From: Pedobacter africanus
Lineage (GTDB): Bacteria; Bacteroidota; Bacteroidia; Sphingobacteriales; Sphingobacteriaceae
DNA length: 64,000 nt
Assembly (NCBI RefSeq): GCF_900176535.1
Contig: NZ_FWXT01000001.1
Location: 992,001-1,056,000, forward strand
Direction: 5' to 3'
Position 1 is the stretch's first letter. Every line of letters begins with the position of its first letter. The position numbers and the translations under genes are program-made. This document shows, piece by piece, positions 52,130 to 60,787 of this stretch. The notes below the pieces were generated by a model, which saw only the letters and a list, made by a program, of their open reading frames with translations, made no database searches and had not been told where the DNA came from.

Positions 52130-53296
52130 ATGCCTATTTATCATACCTTAGGAACCATCCCTGCTAAACGCCATACGGTTTTCAGAAAACCGGACGGAAA
52201 GCTCTATGCAGAAGAACTGGTTTCTACTGAAGGGTTTTCAAGTCTGTACTCTCTTGTTTACCACTGCCATCCCCCTACCATCGTAAAAGCCCTGGGCGAG
52301 CCTTACTCGGTAGAGCCTAAGATAGCACGTGAAAAACATTTGCGACATACCAGTCTGATTGGCTTTAACATTAAACCTGAGGACGATTATCTGAAAAGCC
52401 GGAAAGCCGTGCTGGTGAACAACGATCTGCACATTTCGCTCGCCGCACCAAGGAAATCCATGACAGATTACTTTTACAAGAACAGCCAGGCCGATGAGGT
52501 GATCTTTATTCACGAAGGCAAAGGGACTTTAAAGACAGGCTTTGGAAAGATCCGTTTTGAATATGGGGATTACCTGGTGATCCCGAGGGGGACCATATAC
52601 CAGATGGAATTTGAGGATGAAAAGAACCGCTTGTTCATTGTAGAAAGCTTTAGTCCGATCAGAACACCAAAGCGCTACAGAAATGCATTCGGACAACTGG
52701 AAGAGCATTCCCCATTCTGCGAGCGCGATATCAAACGCCCGCAGGAACTGGAAACCATTGATGAAATCGGTGATTTTAAGGTCCTGATCAAAAAACAAGG
52801 CATCATGTACCCTTATGTGTATGGAACACATCCTTTCGACTTTGTGGGTTGGGATGGCTTTCATTACCCATGGGCATTTTCTATACATGATTTTGAACCG
52901 ATTACAGGCAGACTGCACCAGCCGCCACCAGTACACCAGACCTTTGAAGGGCATAATTTTGTGATCTGCTCTTTTGTTCCGCGTAAATACGATTATCATC
53001 CACTTTCTATACCTGCACCATACAACCACAGCAATGTAGACAGCGATGAGGTATTGTATTACGTTGACGGCGACTTTATGAGCAGGAAAAGTGTGGTAAA
53101 AGGACAGATTACCCTGCATCCGGGAGGTATCCCGCACGGGCCGCACCCGGGTACGGTAGAGAAGTCTATTGGTAAGGAAAGTACAGAGGAGCTGGCCGTA
53201 ATGATAGATCCTTTCCGGCCGCTGATGCTCACAGAGGATGCCGTGGCCATCGAAGATGAAGGGTATCATAAGAGCTGGCAGGAAAACGTAGAGTAA
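52130..53296 (+). CDS. hmgA: Homogentisate 1,2-dioxygenase
   Basis: A 388-residue cupin-type dioxygenase that opens homogentisate to maleylacetoacetate with Fe(II) and O2. Evidence: PIYHTLGTIPAKRHT at the start, GDYLVIPRGTIYQ in the N-terminal cupin, and the metal-site region around PPVHQTFEG plus PHGPHPG. It is slightly shorter than the human enzyme (445 residues), as usual for bacterial members. hpd follows 190 nt later on the same strand. Confidence 0.93.
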   Translation: MPIYHTLGTIPAKRHTVFRKPDGKLYAEELVSTEGFSSLYSLVYHCHPPTIVKALGEPYSVEPKIAREKHLRHTSLIGFNIKPEDDYLKSRKAVLVNNDLHISLAAPRKSMTDYFYKNSQADEVIFIHEGKGTLKTGFGKIRFEYGDYLVIPRGTIYQMEFEDEKNRLFIVESFSPIRTPKRYRNAFGQLEEHSPFCERDIKRPQELETIDEIGDFKVLIKKQGIMYPYVYGTHPFDFVGWDGFHYPWAFSIHDFEPITGRLHQPPPVHQTFEGHNFVICSFVPRKYDYHPLSIPAPYNHSNVDSDEVLYYVDGDFMSRKSVVKGQITLHPGGIPHGPHPGTVEKSIGKESTEELAVMIDPFRPLMLTEDAVAIEDEGYHKSWQENVE

Positions 53297-53325
53297 AAAT
53301 ACAGCTGCTCTTCACTTCCTCAAAC

Positions 53326-53345
53326 TTTTTGCGAAAGGGCAAAAA
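53326..53345 (+). terminator. Weak hairpin after hmgA
   Basis: TTTTTGC (53326-53332) pairs with GCAAAAA (53339-53345) around GAAAGG. The T run is on the upstream arm only, so it may not terminate well. The remaining 140 nt before hpd show nothing further. Confidence 0.3.
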
Positions 53346-53486
53346 ATTTGCATGTCAGCTCTGGGCACTGAATTTTTCAGGAAAGCAGGGAGAAATAGTA
53401 CAGCATGTTTTAAAAGCAGCGAGCGGAAAAGAAGCATTGTAGCACTGATATAGAGAACTGAATTATTATCATAAATAAAAACTAAA

Positions 53487-54617
53487 ATGTCAACACAAAC
53501 ATTTGCAGAAAAGATTGCCAAAGCGCAGGATTTTCTTCCGATAAATGGAACAGATTATATAGAATTTTATGTAGGCAATGCCAAGCAGGCGGCGCACTAT
53601 TACAAAACAGCTTTTGGCTTCCAGTCGCTGGCTTATGCCGGTCCGGAAACAGGGGTTCGTGACCGTGCTTCTTATGTATTGCAACAGGGAAAGATCAGGC
53701 TGGTACTGACCACTGCCCTGAAATCTGACAGTCCCATTGCACAGCATGTTAAACAGCATGGCGATGGGGTCAAAATCCTGGCCTTGTGGGTAGATGACGC
53801 TTACAGTGCTTTCGAGGAAACCACAAAAAGAGGTGGTAAGCCATACATGGAACCGCTTACCCTAAGCGATGAGCATGGAGAACTGCGCATGTCGGGTATT
53901 TATACTTATGGCGAGACCATACATATGTTCATAGAACGCAAAAACTATAAGGGAAGTTTTATGCCGGGCTATGTAGACTGGAAGAGCGATTACGCCCCAA
54001 CGGAGACAGGCTTGCAGTATATAGACCACTGTGTGGGTAATGTGGGCTGGAACAGGATGAACGAAACCGTGAAATGGTATGAGGAGGTGATGGGTTTTGT
54101 CAACATCCTTTCATTTGACGACAAGCAGATCAATACCGAATATTCCGCATTAATGAGTAAGGTTATGAGCAACGGGAACGGCTATTCCAAGTTCCCGATC
54201 AATGAGCCTGCTGAAGGAAAAAAGAAATCACAGATTGAAGAATACCTGGAATTTTACGAAGGCGAAGGGGTGCAACACATTGCTGTAGCAACAAAAGACA
54301 TTTTGACTACGGTAAGGGAATTAAAAGCTCGAGGGGTTGAGTTTTTAAGTGCACCCCCTGAAGCCTATTACAATATGATGCCAGACCGTGTTGGAGCAAT
54401 TGACGAAGAGATTGCGCAGCTTAAGGAACTTGGCATATTGGTTGATTGTGATGAAGAAGGCTACCTGCTGCAGATTTTTACCAAACCTGTAGAAGACCGG
54501 CCTACTTTATTCTTTGAGATCATACAGCGCAAAGGTGCCCAATCATTTGGCGCCGGTAATTTTAAAGCCTTATTTGAGTCTTTAGAGCGCGAACAAGAGT
54601 TAAGGGGAAATTTGTAA
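53487..54617 (+). CDS. hpd: 4-hydroxyphenylpyruvate dioxygenase
   Basis: A 376-residue vicinal-oxygen-chelate dioxygenase converting 4-hydroxyphenylpyruvate to homogentisate. Iron ligands fit H181 (YIDHCVGNV), H264 (VQHIAVAT) and E344 (LFFEIIQR). Two tandem VOC domains are present, with the catalytic site in the C-terminal one. It is full length. Its own terminator lies 26 nt downstream. Confidence 0.95.
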   Translation: MSTQTFAEKIAKAQDFLPINGTDYIEFYVGNAKQAAHYYKTAFGFQSLAYAGPETGVRDRASYVLQQGKIRLVLTTALKSDSPIAQHVKQHGDGVKILALWVDDAYSAFEETTKRGGKPYMEPLTLSDEHGELRMSGIYTYGETIHMFIERKNYKGSFMPGYVDWKSDYAPTETGLQYIDHCVGNVGWNRMNETVKWYEEVMGFVNILSFDDKQINTEYSALMSKVMSNGNGYSKFPINEPAEGKKKSQIEEYLEFYEGEGVQHIAVATKDILTTVRELKARGVEFLSAPPEAYYNMMPDRVGAIDEEIAQLKELGILVDCDEEGYLLQIFTKPVEDRPTLFFEIIQRKGAQSFGAGNFKALFESLEREQELRGNL

Positions 54618-54643
54618 AAGCCCCTTATTCATTTAAAAACGGG

Positions 54644-54676
54644 GAGGGCATTCATTATATGGATGTCCTCTTTTTT
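54644..54676 (+). terminator. Strong terminator after hpd
   Basis: GAGGGCAT (54644-54651) pairs with ATGTCCTC (54663-54670, one G-U pair) and is followed by six T. Confidence 0.9.
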
Positions 54677-54733
54677 ATGGGGTAAACCATCAGGATTTAA
54701 AAAAAATGGTTACTTTCGGGCATTACCTTGGGC

Positions 54734-55654
54734 ATGAAAATAAACATCATCAAGCACACAAGACTTTTTTTTATCCGCTTTGGAGCAGCATTCAAGCTAT
54801 TCCAGAAAAACGATCCCCTACGCCTTGCTGGGGCAACGGCCTTTTTTACAAATTTCGCGCTTCCTCCTATTTTACTGATCCTGATCCGGCTGTTTGGTTT
54901 TTTTATGGACAGAAGAATGCTGGCTTCCAGACTGTTTGATCGCCTTGAAAATATCCTAGACAGCGAAAGCACCCATCAGATCAGGCATACCCTGAGAAAT
55001 ATAAGGGGGGCCGAACACCAATGGTACGTGACGTTGATCAGTTTTGTGTTTTTCCTGTTTGTAGCCACCACCTTGTTCAATGTTATTAAAAACTCAATGG
55101 ACCAGATCTGGTCTATCGGAAAAAAAGACAAGGCCGGATTTATGTTTACCATGAAACTTCGCCTGCGCTCAATGATAATTATTCTATTGGCCGGCATATT
55201 GTTCCTGTTTGGTTTTGTAACAGACAGCATTCAGGCATTCATAGGTGTATACATCAACAATGCCTCCCCCACCTTCGGCAAAATATTTTTATCACTGCTT
55301 AACCAATTGCTCTTCGTGGCCATCGTGATGATCTGGTTTACGGTATTGTTCCGCTTTCTGACCAATGGGCGGCCTACCTGGAAAGCAGCGATGCATGGCG
55401 GGATACTGACCGCAATTTTGTTCACTTTGGGCAAATATATCCTACGCATACTTTTACCGCTAAGCGGAATAGGCAATGTGTTCGGTGCATCCGGTTCTAT
55501 TGTACTGATTATGCTTTTTGTATTTTACTCCTCCTTTATATTTTACTTTGGGGCCTGTTATGTGAAAGTGTTGAGCGACTACAAAGAAACCCCGATACGC
55601 CCCATTAAGGGCGCGTTCAATTACGAGATAAAAGAAGTTGTAAAACCGGGTTGA
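54734..55654 (+). CDS. YihY/BrkB-family membrane protein
   Basis: A 306-residue protein with six transmembrane helices. It has the family look: a basic N-terminus, DPLRLAGATAFFTNFALPPIL, then hydrophobic stretches with GRPTWKAAMHGGILTAILF and FGACYVKVL near the end. The family was once thought to be RNase BN, but its role is not settled. I use the ATG at 54734, two codons inside a TTG start. It converges with the next gene (3-nt gap). Confidence 0.85.
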   Translation: MKINIIKHTRLFFIRFGAAFKLFQKNDPLRLAGATAFFTNFALPPILLILIRLFGFFMDRRMLASRLFDRLENILDSESTHQIRHTLRNIRGAEHQWYVTLISFVFFLFVATTLFNVIKNSMDQIWSIGKKDKAGFMFTMKLRLRSMIIILLAGILFLFGFVTDSIQAFIGVYINNASPTFGKIFLSLLNQLLFVAIVMIWFTVLFRFLTNGRPTWKAAMHGGILTAILFTLGKYILRILLPLSGIGNVFGASGSIVLIMLFVFYSSFIFYFGACYVKVLSDYKETPIRPIKGAFNYEIKEVVKPG

Positions 55655-55657
55655 AGC

Positions 55658-55933
55658 TCACCTTACCGAAGCCACCTGTTCAAAACCCTGCATTTCAAAT
55701 ACAGCAAGTTGGTTGAGCAGGTTATAGTGTAAAGTGCCAAAAAAGTTTATGATCCCGTCTTTGTTCTTTCCTTCAATACAAATACTCTCCTTCATTACTT
55801 CCTGGCGCGTTGATTCCTGTTGAGACAGGATCATAGCTTCATCCTGGATCTTTACGTCTGAGGCATCAATTGAAAACTGTTTGAGGAGCTCCAAAAAGCT
55901 CTTTCCGTTTAAAAGCAACTCTTTAATATTCAT
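55658..55933 (-). CDS. Hypothetical protein
   Basis: A 91-residue soluble, acidic protein: a helical N-terminus (MNIKELLLNGKSFLELLKQF) and a beta-like segment (GIINFFGTLHYNLLNQLAVFEM). No family recognised. It is kept as real because of its position, the ATG start and plausible composition. It is monocistronic and converges with the YihY gene. Confidence 0.55.
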   Translation of the reverse strand: MNIKELLLNGKSFLELLKQFSIDASDVKIQDEAMILSQQESTRQEVMKESICIEGKNKDGIINFFGTLHYNLLNQLAVFEMQGFEQVASVR

Positions 55934-55989
55934 AGCCGTATCTGAATTAAGTTAGGGAAGAATATAAGATCAATTATAAGGCCAAAAAC

Positions 55990-56018
55990 AAAGGGTAAAC
56001 CACTAAGATTTACCCTTT
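55990..56018 (-). terminator. Terminator of the beta-barrel gene at 56.0 kb
   Basis: AAAGGGTAAA (55990-55999) pairs with TTTACCCTTT (56009-56018). On the minus strand it is followed by a T-rich tail, 28 nt past the stop. Confidence 0.85.
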
Positions 56019-56046
56019 TACACAAAATGTGGAAAACTTTTACTTG

Positions 56047-56634
56047 CTAGAATATCCTTAAGCCCAATCCAAAAGTAAACAAACTTAATTTGGTATCGTT
56101 GTAGCCATCCTTTCCTATTTTTGAAAGGCCTGTTTCATACCTTAAATCGAGGCCCAGTTTACCGATATCCAAACCTGCGCCAAACTGCCACGCAAAATTC
56201 TGTCCTTTAAAATTGCCCTTAAAAGCATTACTTGCAGCATCGCCGAAAGACTGTTCATCATCCAGTACAAATGATACCACAGGACCGGTATTTAAACGGA
56301 TGCCTACACCTGCAGCGCCAATTTTTGTACCTACCAGAATAGGAACGTCCAGACTGGTGAACTTCACTTTATTTTCTTCCCCCGCAGTAGTCTTAAGCGT
56401 AGTATTTTTACCGCTCAGGTACAACTCTGGCTGAAGATGAATGCCTGCAGCGCCAATGCGTGTCCACAAACCGGCATAATAACCAGCGCGGTTGTCGCTG
56501 CTAAAAGTATTATCAGTGCTTAATTTAGATAGGTTTGCCCCCGCCTTTACCCCCAACTGGAAACTAGGCAGGACCTGACTGAATGCTGCCAGATTAAAAG
56601 CAACGAACAATGCTGATAGGATGATTTTTTTCAT
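56047..56634 (-). CDS. Outer-membrane beta-barrel (porin-family) protein
   Basis: A 195-residue exported barrel with a signal peptide (MKKIILSALFVAFNLAAFSQ). It shows FQLGVKAGANLSKL, a signature of the PorT/Bacteroidota OMP_b-brl_2 type proteins, plus LDVPILVGTKIGA and the ending FTFGLGLRIF. I use the ATG at 56634; the longer frame to 56652 adds a non-signal start. The function is not known. Confidence 0.8.
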   Translation of the reverse strand: MKKIILSALFVAFNLAAFSQVLPSFQLGVKAGANLSKLSTDNTFSSDNRAGYYAGLWTRIGAAGIHLQPELYLSGKNTTLKTTAGEENKVKFTSLDVPILVGTKIGAAGVGIRLNTGPVVSFVLDDEQSFGDAASNAFKGNFKGQNFAWQFGAGLDIGKLGLDLRYETGLSKIGKDGYNDTKLSLFTFGLGLRIF

Positions 56635-56684
56635 ATGATTATTAATTATCATTAAATTATATGTAAAACTAAGAATATTTTCAA

Positions 56685-56715
56685 TTGAAAACTAAATTAC
56701 GTAGTTTTATCTTTA
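56685..56715 (+). promoter_or_regulatory. Promoter of the 7TM histidine kinase
   Basis: TTG (56685-56687), 20 nt, TATCTTTA (56708-56715), one mismatch from the consensus. Leader of about 50 nt. Confidence 0.5.
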
Positions 56716-56771
56716 CACCTTTTATAATGCTTCATATACTTTAAAGAAGTTAATTATCATCACCTATTTGA

Positions 56772-58538
56772 ATGGATTTTACTTTTAATTCCTACGCCAT
56801 CACCTTGATTATTTGCGGGACGATTACACTTTTGTTCTCTTATAATCTGTTCAGGAGAAAAGGTGAAGCGGTGCGGTTATTCGGGTTCATGATGCTCTCG
56901 AATGCCGTCTGGTCGCTGGGATATGGACTTGAACTTGCAGCAAACACGCTGCCCCTGATGAAATTTTTCATCAACATTGAATACCTTGGCATTACCACAC
57001 TTCCCTTAGCCTGGTTTTTATTTTGCCTGCAGCTGGCCGGAAAAGATTACTGGTACAAGAAAGCGCTCAACCGCAGGGCTTTATTATTCATTTCGCTGCT
57101 GACGCTGCTGTTGGTTTGGACAAACGACTACCATCATTTGCATTATAAAAGCCTGAGCGTAGACACATCAGGGCCCTTTCCTATACTGGAAATAAGCCCA
57201 GGCATATGGTACAGGGTTTTTACGGTATATTTTTATGTACTGCTGGGACTGGGCAGTTATCTGATCCTGATGAAATTCCGGAAAGCTGCTCCTATTTACA
57301 GAAGACAAAACTATACCATACTTTTTGCGGCTTTAATTCCATGGATGGTTAACCTGGCCTATTTGCTCGGTTTTCGTCCGCTCAAAAACCTGGATCTTAC
57401 TCCTTTTGCTTTTATTGTAGCTATTTTTTTGATTGCCATTGCCATTTACCGTTTTAAGCTGTTCGACATTTTACCGGTAGCCAGGGAAAAAGTCCTTGAC
57501 CTGATTCAGGATGGCTACCTGGTGCTAGACGGGATGAACAGGGTTATTGACTACAACCCCGCCTTTAAAAAATATATTCCTGCAGCGCAGCAGGATAAGA
57601 TCATAGGCAGCGCTATTGAAGACTTATTTCCAGGACAGACCACATTGGCTCAGTTTTTAAACACACACAGTTCAGGCAAAATAGAACTGAATATCGTCAC
57701 GTCCGAAGGGAGTTTTGACCTGGAGGCAGATGTGATGTATCTGAACGAAAATCAATTGAACAACGAAGCTACAGTGCTCAAACTACAGGATCTGACGGCC
57801 GTGAGATCCGAGGCCTTAAAGTCCAGAACGCAGGCTGATGAACTTAAAAAGTTAAATCACCTAAAGGACCGGATATTTTCTATTATTGCACACGACCTGA
57901 GAGGGCCATTGGTAAATTTATCTGAGGTACTGAAAATGATCAATACAGGCATGATCACTTTAGAGGAATTTAAGGCCCTTTCGCCCAAGCTAAGCAGTGA
58001 TATTTTGTATACTACAGATCTTCTGGAAAATATCCTGCACTGGTCCAGAAGTCAGCTGAAAGGCTATGGAATAAATAAAACTTATTTTGAGCTGAGGGGG
58101 ATGATCATGAATGAGGTCAATTACCATATGCCTTCGGCGGCGATAAAAAAGATCAATATTATCCACGATGTGTTCCCGGGTATTATTGTATATGCAGACA
58201 TGATCATGATACAGATTGTTGTACGCAATATCCTGAACAATGCGATTAAATTTTGTGGTGAAGAATGTGAAATAGACATCACTGCCGTTTATACCAACAG
58301 CCGCATTATGGTTTGTATTGAAGACAATGGCATGGGCATGTCGCCTGTCGCCCTGGAAATGATTTTTAGTGGCTCGGGCAGTTCAACACGAGGCACAATG
58401 AACGAAAAGGGCACTGGATTGGGCCTGATGATCTGCAAAGATTTTATGGAGCGCAACAACGGAAAAATAGTTGTTGAGAGTGAACCTGGCAGAGGCACCC
58501 GCTTTTACCTGTACCTGCCGGTAGATGAAGATAAATAA
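56772..58538 (+). CDS. 7TM-N-terminal sensor histidine kinase
   Basis: A 588-residue membrane kinase. Seven transmembrane helices fill residues 1-228 (histidine kinase N-terminal 7TM type), a PAS-like region spans about 238-340, and the phospho-acceptor H374 lies in IIAHDLRGPL. The HATPase domain carries NILNNAIKF (N box), DNGMGM (G1) and GTGLGL (G2). The PAS is followed by a short coiled coil. No response regulator gene is next to it, so the partner is unknown. Confidence 0.9.
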   Translation: MDFTFNSYAITLIICGTITLLFSYNLFRRKGEAVRLFGFMMLSNAVWSLGYGLELAANTLPLMKFFINIEYLGITTLPLAWFLFCLQLAGKDYWYKKALNRRALLFISLLTLLLVWTNDYHHLHYKSLSVDTSGPFPILEISPGIWYRVFTVYFYVLLGLGSYLILMKFRKAAPIYRRQNYTILFAALIPWMVNLAYLLGFRPLKNLDLTPFAFIVAIFLIAIAIYRFKLFDILPVAREKVLDLIQDGYLVLDGMNRVIDYNPAFKKYIPAAQQDKIIGSAIEDLFPGQTTLAQFLNTHSSGKIELNIVTSEGSFDLEADVMYLNENQLNNEATVLKLQDLTAVRSEALKSRTQADELKKLNHLKDRIFSIIAHDLRGPLVNLSEVLKMINTGMITLEEFKALSPKLSSDILYTTDLLENILHWSRSQLKGYGINKTYFELRGMIMNEVNYHMPSAAIKKINIIHDVFPGIIVYADMIMIQIVVRNILNNAIKFCGEECEIDITAVYTNSRIMVCIEDNGMGMSPVALEMIFSGSGSSTRGTMNEKGTGLGLMICKDFMERNNGKIVVESEPGRGTRFYLYLPVDEDK

Positions 58539-58571
58539 TCAAGGCCCTTTTGAAAAGGGCCTTGATTATTA
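58535..58571. terminator. Bidirectional terminator after the kinase
   Basis: A 17-bp perfect stem (58535-58551 with 58555-58571) that includes the kinase stop codon, with a 3-nt loop. It serves both convergent genes. Confidence 0.9.
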
Positions 58572-58868
58572 CTGTCCGGTTGCATTGTTGATGGCCTGCT
58601 GTTCTTTCAGGGCATCAACATTGTTCTTATCTCCAAAATTTTGGGTTTTATCAGCAAAATAGCCCAGTATCGCACCTATGGTATCCAGGTTGTCCGCTAC
58701 ACGCTGGTGCATATCAGAAAGATCCTGATCAAGCCGCTTGTCGCCCAGTTCTATATTGTCAACTTCAATTTTCCCGATCTTCTGAATAATCGCCTGTTGT
58801 GAGTGCTGCAAATCGTTCAGTTCCCGCACAATCTTTTCCATTAATTCAAATTTTTTCAACGTATCCAT
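58569..58868 (-). CDS. Hypothetical coiled-coil protein
   Basis: A 99-residue soluble protein, predicted mostly helical with heptad-like spacing (LMEKIVRELNDLQHSQQAI, then LDQDLSDMHQRVADNLDTIGAIL). No recognised family. It is monocistronic and convergent with the kinase. Moderate support as a real gene from length, start codon and codon pattern. Confidence 0.6.
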   Translation of the reverse strand: MDTLKKFELMEKIVRELNDLQHSQQAIIQKIGKIEVDNIELGDKRLDQDLSDMHQRVADNLDTIGAILGYFADKTQNFGDKNNVDALKEQQAINNATGQ

Positions 58869-58995
58869 ATGCTCTATATTAAAATTAACGTTCTGCTTAT
58901 TGTACTAAATCAACCAATTACCTTGCCAATATGTTTTTGATCTTTTTTCTTTAAACCCAATAATGTCCATTATTCTGTTAAAAATAAAGCCTCGA

Positions 58996-59027
58996 TTTGT
59001 ATTATTAACAAATAACTAATACTTTAG
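58996..59027 (+). promoter_or_regulatory. Promoter of the TPR gene
   Basis: TTTG (58996-58999), 20 nt, TACTTTAG (59020-59027), one mismatch from TAnnTTTG. The ATG follows 23 nt later. Confidence 0.55.
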
Positions 59028-59050
59028 TTTGAACATACAGACATACATTC

Positions 59051-60196
59051 ATGAAACATTTTCTTCTGCTTACCGCTTCCTTGTTCAGTTTTTGCTTTTC
59101 CAACGGACAAACCATAGGTCCTGACAATGAAAAATTAATTAATTATTATCAGTCGCAGCAATATGGAGAAGCAGCAGCGTATCTGAAAGGCATATATAAA
59201 GAAGATACGGAAGATACTAAAGAACTCTCGCAACTTGCCTATGTAAACCTAATGGCAGGCCGGTTAACAGAAGCTGAAATCCATTATTTAAAGCTTTACA
59301 GCAAGTTACCAAAAAATGTATCCGTTTTGTTCAACCTGGCAAACCTCAGTATAAGACGTGGGAATGACGAAAAGGCGAAAGGCTACTACAAGGAAATCCT
59401 GAAAATCGACAGTACCAGTTTTAATGCCTACAAACAACTTGCGGCCTTGAGCAGTGAAGGCAATCCGGAAGAGAAAATGGCCTACCTGATCAGCGCCAAC
59501 AGGCTGAACCAGACAGAAGGCGATGTTGCCTTTGACTTATGCGAAATCTATTTCAGGATGAAACGCGTTACCGATGCAAAAAAGGTTTTGGACCCGGCTT
59601 TAAAAGCAGATAGCCTGAACCTCCGACTGCTCAAAATGAAGATGCCGATAGATATGTCTATGCTAAATTACAAAGCTTCCATCCAAACCGGACAGCAGCT
59701 TTTGAGTTATGGGGATAGCTCTTCCTTCGTGTTAAACAATCTGGCCAAGTCTTACTACCTGATGCTCGATTATCCTAACGCGCTTAAATACTTCCTTATA
59801 GCCGAAGAAAAATCAGACGGCAATGAAACCCTTTTCTACAATATTGGGTTAAGCTACCGGGGAATCAAAGACTACAAAAATGCAATTCCATATCTGCAAA
59901 AAGCCATAAAAGAGGGCATATCACCAGGGATAGCAAGTTATTATGGACTGCTTGGTGACTCCTATGAAATGACCAGTAAAAACGATGCGGCCAATACGGC
60001 CTATAAAAAAGGACTCCAGTTTGAGAACAATGGGACCCTATTGTATAATATTGCTTTGTTACACGAAACCAGGTTAAATGATAAAAAGAACGCAATAAAT
60101 TATTACGAACAATACCTGAAAACCATTGATCCGGTAAAACAGCCCAGACAGGTTATCTTCATTAAAAACAAGATAGCAGAACTTAAGAAATTTTAA
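59051..60196 (+). CDS. Secreted tetratricopeptide-repeat protein
   Basis: A 381-residue exported protein. A signal peptide (to about SNGQ) precedes about nine TPR-like helical pairs, for example LSQLAYVNLMAGRLTEAEIHYLKLY, FNLANLSIRRGNDEKAKGYYKEIL and FYNIGLSYRGIKDYKNAIPYLQKAI in pieces. TPR arrays bind partner proteins, so this is probably an assembly or scaffolding factor in the periplasm. Its stop shares TTAA with the convergent ribE stop. Confidence 0.8.
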   Translation: MKHFLLLTASLFSFCFSNGQTIGPDNEKLINYYQSQQYGEAAAYLKGIYKEDTEDTKELSQLAYVNLMAGRLTEAEIHYLKLYSKLPKNVSVLFNLANLSIRRGNDEKAKGYYKEILKIDSTSFNAYKQLAALSSEGNPEEKMAYLISANRLNQTEGDVAFDLCEIYFRMKRVTDAKKVLDPALKADSLNLRLLKMKMPIDMSMLNYKASIQTGQQLLSYGDSSSFVLNNLAKSYYLMLDYPNALKYFLIAEEKSDGNETLFYNIGLSYRGIKDYKNAIPYLQKAIKEGISPGIASYYGLLGDSYEMTSKNDAANTAYKKGLQFENNGTLLYNIALLHETRLNDKKNAINYYEQYLKTIDPVKQPRQVIFIKNKIAELKKF

Positions 60197-60777
60197 CGGC
60201 CAACTAAGCGGGCAACATATTTACCAATAATATCAAATTCGATATTCACGGTATCGCCAACATTTACTTCATGTAGGTTGGTATGCTCAAAAGTATAGGG
60301 GATAATGAACACAGAGAATTCGTCATCTGCAGAACCTACAACGGTTAAACTAATGCCATTTACACATACGGAGCCTTTTTCTACCGTTACATTACCAGCA
60401 GTACTGTCGTATTTAAAACGATATTCCCAGCTGCCGTCCAGTTCTGCCCTCTTGATACATACAGCGGTCTGGTCTACATGCCCCTGAACAATATGCCCGT
60501 CAAGCCGGCCGTTCATCTGCATGCAGCGCTCAAGGTTAATCTTATTGCCCGTTTTCAGTTGCTTCATGTTCGACTTTTCCAATGTTTCCTGTATTGCAGT
60601 CACGGTATGGGTATCTTCTGTCAGCGCCACTACGGTCAGACAAACACCATTATGGGCCACGCTCTGATCTATCTTCAGCTGGTTACTGATGGCAGATTGT
60701 ATGGTAAAATGCAGATTGGTATCCTCTGCCGTTATATTTTTTATTTCTCCGAGTGTTTCTATTATTCCTGTAAACAT
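60193..60777 (-). CDS. ribE: Riboflavin synthase alpha chain
   Basis: A 194-residue riboflavin synthase built of two homologous lumazine-binding halves. It begins MFTGIIETLGEI, contains SVAHNGVCLTV in the first half and the matching GSVCVNGISLTV in the second, and GHIVQGHVD. It dismutates lumazine into riboflavin. It is the last gene of the ltaE-accC-ribE unit; no FMN riboswitch is seen at its start. Confidence 0.95.
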   Translation of the reverse strand: MFTGIIETLGEIKNITAEDTNLHFTIQSAISNQLKIDQSVAHNGVCLTVVALTEDTHTVTAIQETLEKSNMKQLKTGNKINLERCMQMNGRLDGHIVQGHVDQTAVCIKRAELDGSWEYRFKYDSTAGNVTVEKGSVCVNGISLTVVGSADDEFSVFIIPYTFEHTNLHEVNVGDTVNIEFDIIGKYVARLVGR

Positions 60778-60787
60778 TTCAATCTTT

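Noticed and set aside
52529..53269. Long open frame (246 codons) antisense to hmgA
   Set aside because: It mirrors hmgA, whose product is recognised with its iron-site motifs; the antisense peptide shows no domain.
60193..60787. FMN riboswitch before ribE
   Set aside because: Only 10 nt separate ribE from accC, too short for the aptamer, and no such structure is seen in the ltaE leader.
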